Shown: positions 52,273 through 54,607 of the stretch, piece by piece
How the letters are laid out: every line of letters begins with the position of its first letter
Numbering within the stretch: the stretch's first letter is position 1
Assembly (NCBI GenBank): GCA_009840005.1
Contig: VXOR01000073.1
Coordinates: forward strand, 159,130-213,736
From: Gemmatimonadota bacterium
Lineage (GTDB): Bacteria; Latescibacterota; UBA2968; UBA8231
Reading direction: 5' to 3'
Length of the DNA stretch: 54,607 nt
Translations under genes and position numbers: made by a program
The notes under the pieces: generated by a model
What the model saw: only the letters and a program-made list of their open reading frames with translations
What the model was told of the DNA's origin: nothing
Databases searched by the model: none

Positions 52273-52611
52273 ATGGCTGACACCGGAACCATTACCTTGC
52301 CTCGGGCGGAATACGATGCTCTGGTCGCCCGCAATGAAGAGCTCGAAGACAGGCTGGCTGCTCTCGATGCGGACGATGGCAGTCGCATCCCCCACGACGT
52401 AGCGCTTGCCATCATGCGCGGCGGGAACCCCGTGGCCGCATTCCGCAATCATCTCGGCATTACGTTGCGCGACCTGTCCAAAAAGACGGGGGTCGCTGTT
52501 AGCTATCTGTCCGAAATCGAGCGCGGCCTCAAGCCCGGTTCCGCAGCAACGCTGTCCCGGATCGCCCATGCGCTTGGCACGACGATTGATACCTTGGTGG
52601 CCGAGCCTTGA
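52273..52611 (+). CDS. XRE-family transcriptional regulator (orphan antitoxin-like)
   Basis: A 112-aa protein. GGAGGGAAG precedes the ATG at 52273. The N-terminal 40 residues form a charged helix (RAEYDALVARNEELEDRLAAL), and the C-terminal HTH is LGITLRDLSKKTGVAVSYLSEIERG. This arrangement is common in antitoxins whose toxin is encoded upstream, but no RelE-like gene is present before it. It could also regulate the cupin gene 76 bp downstream. Confidence 0.8.
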   Translation: MADTGTITLPRAEYDALVARNEELEDRLAALDADDGSRIPHDVALAIMRGGNPVAAFRNHLGITLRDLSKKTGVAVSYLSEIERGLKPGSAATLSRIAHALGTTIDTLVAEP

Positions 52612-52687
52612 CCTTCGGTGGGAAGCATAAGACTCTTGCACTATCGTTTTCTTTTCGTAGCTCACCTCTAACTGGAGCCTGAACAAA

Positions 52688-53062
52688 ATGTCGAATCCTC
52701 TTCTCAGCGCCGCCGAAAGCCGCCAGAATCGCGTAGATGAATCATGGGGCCACTTGACTTGGTTGGCCGGCCTTCCGCAGGGCAATGTCGAGGGCCTCAC
52801 CTTGGGCCGCGTCGTCCTCAAAGCCGGTCAAGCCAACCCGCGCCACGCTCACCCCAATTGCGAAGAAGTGCTCTATTTGCTCGCTGGTCGCGTAGAGCAC
52901 AGCTTGGGCGACGAGTCTTTTACGCTAGAAGCTGGCGATACGCTCGCCATCCCGGCCGGTGTCTTTCACAACGGAATTAGCCTCGGCCCCGAGGACGCGG
53001 ATATGATCGTGGCTTACTCGGAAGGCGACCGCCAATTCGTGTTAGAAGAGGACGGCTCGTGA
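52688..53062 (+). CDS. Cupin-2 domain protein
   Basis: A 124-aa single-domain cupin. Motif 1 RHAHPNCEEVLYLLAGRVEHS holds the metal ligands (His, His, Glu) and motif 2 GDTLAIPAGVFHNG the last His. Small cupins act as sugar-binding, isomerase or dioxygenase-like enzymes or as ligand sensors; none can be chosen here. It follows the XRE gene, which may control it. Confidence 0.8.
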   Translation: MSNPLLSAAESRQNRVDESWGHLTWLAGLPQGNVEGLTLGRVVLKAGQANPRHAHPNCEEVLYLLAGRVEHSLGDESFTLEAGDTLAIPAGVFHNGISLGPEDADMIVAYSEGDRQFVLEEDGS

Positions 53063-53081
53063 CCGCAACGGCTATCAACAC

Positions 53082-53165
53082 ATGATGCTCGAATACTACG
53101 TCGGCCGCCTGCGTGTTCAACTGCAAGAACTGGGGTTGACCAAGATACGTCTGGACAAAGCCTAA
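53082..53165 (+). pseudogene. Short ORF or C-terminal gene remnant
   Basis: A 27-codon frame, MMLEYYVGRLRVQLQELG and on to LDKA, between the cupin and AAC(3)-family genes. The frame is open upstream into the cupin gene (RNGYQH before the Met) in a different frame. The amphipathic sequence looks like a protein terminus, not random DNA. It could be a small gene or the end of a deleted gene. Confidence 0.25.
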
Positions 53166-53177
53166 CTGCGTACTGCG

Positions 53178-53903
53178 ATGGACGCCTACACCCAAGCCGA
53201 CCTACAGAGCCATTTAGAAGCCTTGGGCGTCGAAGCGGGAGATATCCTCTTTATCCATTCCTCGTTCAAAAGCCTAGGGCCTGTCGCCGGTGGAGCGCAG
53301 ACTGTGGTCGATGCGCTTCAAGCGGTGGTCGGTCCCGAAGGGCTTATTCTGATGCCGTCGTTTCACCTGATAGAGCGGAGCGAACGAGCGCGCCGTTGGG
53401 ACTGGGCGACTACTCCTTCGACCGTAGGGTGGCTGACCGAGTTCTTTCGTTGCTTAACTGATACGTATCGTTCGGATCATTACTCTCACTCGGTAGCGGC
53501 CCGAGGGCGAGGGGCGGCGGATTTTGTCGCAGATCACTTACGCCAGGAGGGCCATACGTCGCCTTGGGATCTGACCCCTTGGGGACGGACCTACGGCACT
53601 CACTCGCCCATGTTCCGCGCCTATCGACGCGGCGGCAAAATTCTCATGCTGGGCGTCGATTACCAGACTTCTACCTACATCCATCTGGTCGAAGTGCTCT
53701 ACTGGCATCACTTGCGACGAGCCGATCTCCAAGCCGCTTATCCTGCCTTGGACCGCCCGCGTCTGGGGGAGTATTGGGACGCTACTGGTCCGCTGACACG
53801 GGGGCTCGTCGGCGCGTCTCCGTGTCGGCTTTTTGCCATAGATGTGTACGTCGATACCCTGCTGGCCGAGGTCGTGGCAAGCCCCGAGTGTTATTTGGCC
53901 TGA
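53178..53903 (+). CDS. AAC(3)-family (YokD-like) N-acetyltransferase
   Basis: A 241-aa protein of the antibiotic N-acetyltransferase fold: LEALGVEAGDILFIHSSFKSLG near the start, VVGPEGLILMPSF, SHSVAARG, and HSPMFRAYRRGGKILMLGVDYQTSTYIHLVE. Chromosomal members without a resistance context mostly have unknown acetylation substrates. It begins 13 bp after the short frame at 53082, with no strong ribosome-binding site. Confidence 0.85.
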   Translation: MDAYTQADLQSHLEALGVEAGDILFIHSSFKSLGPVAGGAQTVVDALQAVVGPEGLILMPSFHLIERSERARRWDWATTPSTVGWLTEFFRCLTDTYRSDHYSHSVAARGRGAADFVADHLRQEGHTSPWDLTPWGRTYGTHSPMFRAYRRGGKILMLGVDYQTSTYIHLVEVLYWHHLRRADLQAAYPALDRPRLGEYWDATGPLTRGLVGASPCRLFAIDVYVDTLLAEVVASPECYLA

Positions 53904-53987
53904 CGCTAGCTGCCGTCTAGGCGTAGCTCTGCCTTCTAGACAAGCGGCTCTAGGGAAGGTGCCGCAGGTGGTGCGGCGGGAACGAGA
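53904..53987. terminator. Hairpins between convergent genes
   Basis: GCCGCA (53961-53966) and TGCGGC (53972-53977) form a 6-bp stem with a 5-nt loop; GTCTAGGC and a complementary GCCTTCTAGAC lie at about 53912-53940. Without a T-tract the terminator call is weak. Confidence 0.25.
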
Positions 53988-54607
53988 CTACTCAGGTGTG
54001 AAGTCGGCGGGGTCGAGAGCGTGCCAGTACACCGTGCCGTCGTCAATCAGGGACTGGATTTCGTGGACGTTGCGGACGCTGGCAATGGCGGCGTGGGCTG
54101 GGTGCCCAGTGAACCGAGTGAGTAGGGCGGCGTTGCGCTGGGCACGGCTCGTATCGCGTTGGTCGGCGGTGTAGGAAGCCTCTACGGCGATGTAGTGCAT
54201 AGCTCCATCTGAGTCCGTGGCCTCGACGACCAGATCGGCGCGGAAGAAGCTCTGCCGGTCGCCATGGGGAATGTCGTCCCTCTCGCTATGGGTGAGCATT
54301 TGAACGAGATCCGCTCTCATTAGAATGCCCTTGCACCAGAATCCCATACCCTCGGCAATCTCTATGAAGTGCGTACTGACCACTTGCCGCGCTGTGTTGC
54401 CGCGCAATTCGCCGATGGCGTCTCCCTGTCGGCTGATGGCGTCTCCCTGTCGGCTGATGGCGTCTCCCTGTCGGCTGATGGCGTCTCCCTGCTGGGCTAC
54501 GGTGTCGCGCAGTTCGCCGATGGCGTCTCCCTGCTGGGCTACGGTGTCGCGCAGTTCGCCGATGGCGTCTCCCTGCTGGGCTACGGTGTCGCGCAGTTCG
54601 CCGATGG
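53988..54607 (-). CDS. Coiled-coil protein with restriction-like C-terminus (5' end missing)
   Basis: The frame is open to the window edge, so at least 206 residues are present and the start is outside. The N-terminal visible part is perfect 7-residue repeats (GDAISRQ, three times; GELRDTVAQQGDAI, 14-residue units), a long coiled coil. The C-terminal 140 residues (HFIEIAEGMGFWCKGI, FFRADLVVEATD, YIAVEASYTA, NVHEIQSLIDDGTVYWHAL) resemble a restriction-like fold seen in similar environmental proteins: Asp in RADLVVEA and Glu in VEAS may be its acidic pair, although the expected Lys is a Ser. Function unknown. Confidence 0.65.
   Translation of the reverse strand, partial: IGELRDTVAQQGDAIGELRDTVAQQGDAIGELRDTVAQQGDAISRQGDAISRQGDAISRQGDAIGELRGNTARQVVSTHFIEIAEGMGFWCKGILMRADLVQMLTHSERDDIPHGDRQSFFRADLVVEATDSDGAMHYIAVEASYTADQRDTSRAQRNAALLTRFTGHPAHAAIASVRNVHEIQSLIDDGTVYWHALDPADFTPE
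54413..54607. repeat. Tandem 21-bp and 42-bp repeats encoding heptads
   Basis: Three consecutive 21-bp units (GATGGCGTCTCCCTGTCGGCT) are followed by nearly identical 42-bp units (GATGGCGTCTCCCTGCTGGG...GCAGTTCGCC) up to the end. The 21-bp period equals seven codons. Such arrays expand and contract easily and may have ended the assembly. Confidence 0.85.

Noticed and set aside
54413..54607. CRISPR array at the right end
   Set aside because: Units are contiguous 21- and 42-bp repeats in an open frame with no unique spacers; they encode heptads.
1..54607. tRNA, rRNA or transposase genes
   Set aside because: None could be recognised by reading either strand; absence was not verified with a dedicated search.

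Overview
The window reads as GC-rich DNA from an uncultured Gram-negative bacterium. Lipoprotein and Sec signals, a beta-barrel-like protein, a gliding/FlgD-type C-terminal domain, ASPIC/UnbV and TPR lipoproteins, a DUF6785-type membrane protein, GH172, PIG-L and enolase-superfamily enzymes together suggest a Latescibacterota/Poribacteria-like, probably marine or sponge-associated lineage. That placement is inference from gene content only. No rRNA or tRNA gene was recognised. The left end holds homopolymer runs and the right end holds near-identical heptad-coding repeats, so both look like contig breaks.

Left region (120-12639, minus strand): a surface-biogenesis operon with a DUF6785-like multispanning protein, a PpiC lipoprotein chaperone, a TPR lipoprotein, a TPR/FG-GAP/ASPIC lipoprotein, a 1011-aa secreted protein with a discoidin-like region and a FlgD-like C-terminus, and a beta-barrel-like protein. 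Several of these genes, and the distant GH172 gene, carry the same small palindromic repeat inserted in frame. At 12763-15675 lies an SGNH-hydrolase gene whose last 91 bp are duplicated on either side of a toxin-antitoxin-like pair (DUF6932-like plus HTH). That pair has its own promoter, operator and apparently leaderless start.

Centre (17953-39815, minus strand): a 22-kb defence island. Its core is a SNF2 helicase with a DUF3883-like C-terminus, a DUF1156 adenine methyltransferase with zinc-binding cysteines, and a DUF499 ATPase. Placed between these are a fused ATPase-TOPRIM protein, two split ATPase/TOPRIM pairs, a 1433-aa nuclease-STAND (Avs-like) protein, a zeta-toxin pair and an orphan Phd antitoxin. 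No PglZ was found. Remnants of a second DUF1156 gene (its 5' end at 17953-18033, its 3' end at 25138-25320) record how modules were inserted. The island separates a sugar ABC transporter operon (43007-39819) from what look like its metabolic partners (16753-17925 and 15672-16682).

Right region (43169-54607): a trypsin-like lipoprotein, an orphan HigA, and a second defence-like pair (ABC-type ATPase plus PD-(D/E)XK protein) on the plus strand. Then come a PIG-L deacetylase, a sulfite-oxidase remnant, endonuclease III with an unusual C-terminal cysteine set, and a catabolic operon (FAD oxidase, enolase-superfamily enzyme, GH172). The end holds an XRE regulator, a cupin, an AAC(3)-family enzyme and a truncated coiled-coil protein. 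Palindromic intergenic repeats of at least two families are scattered through the non-defence parts.
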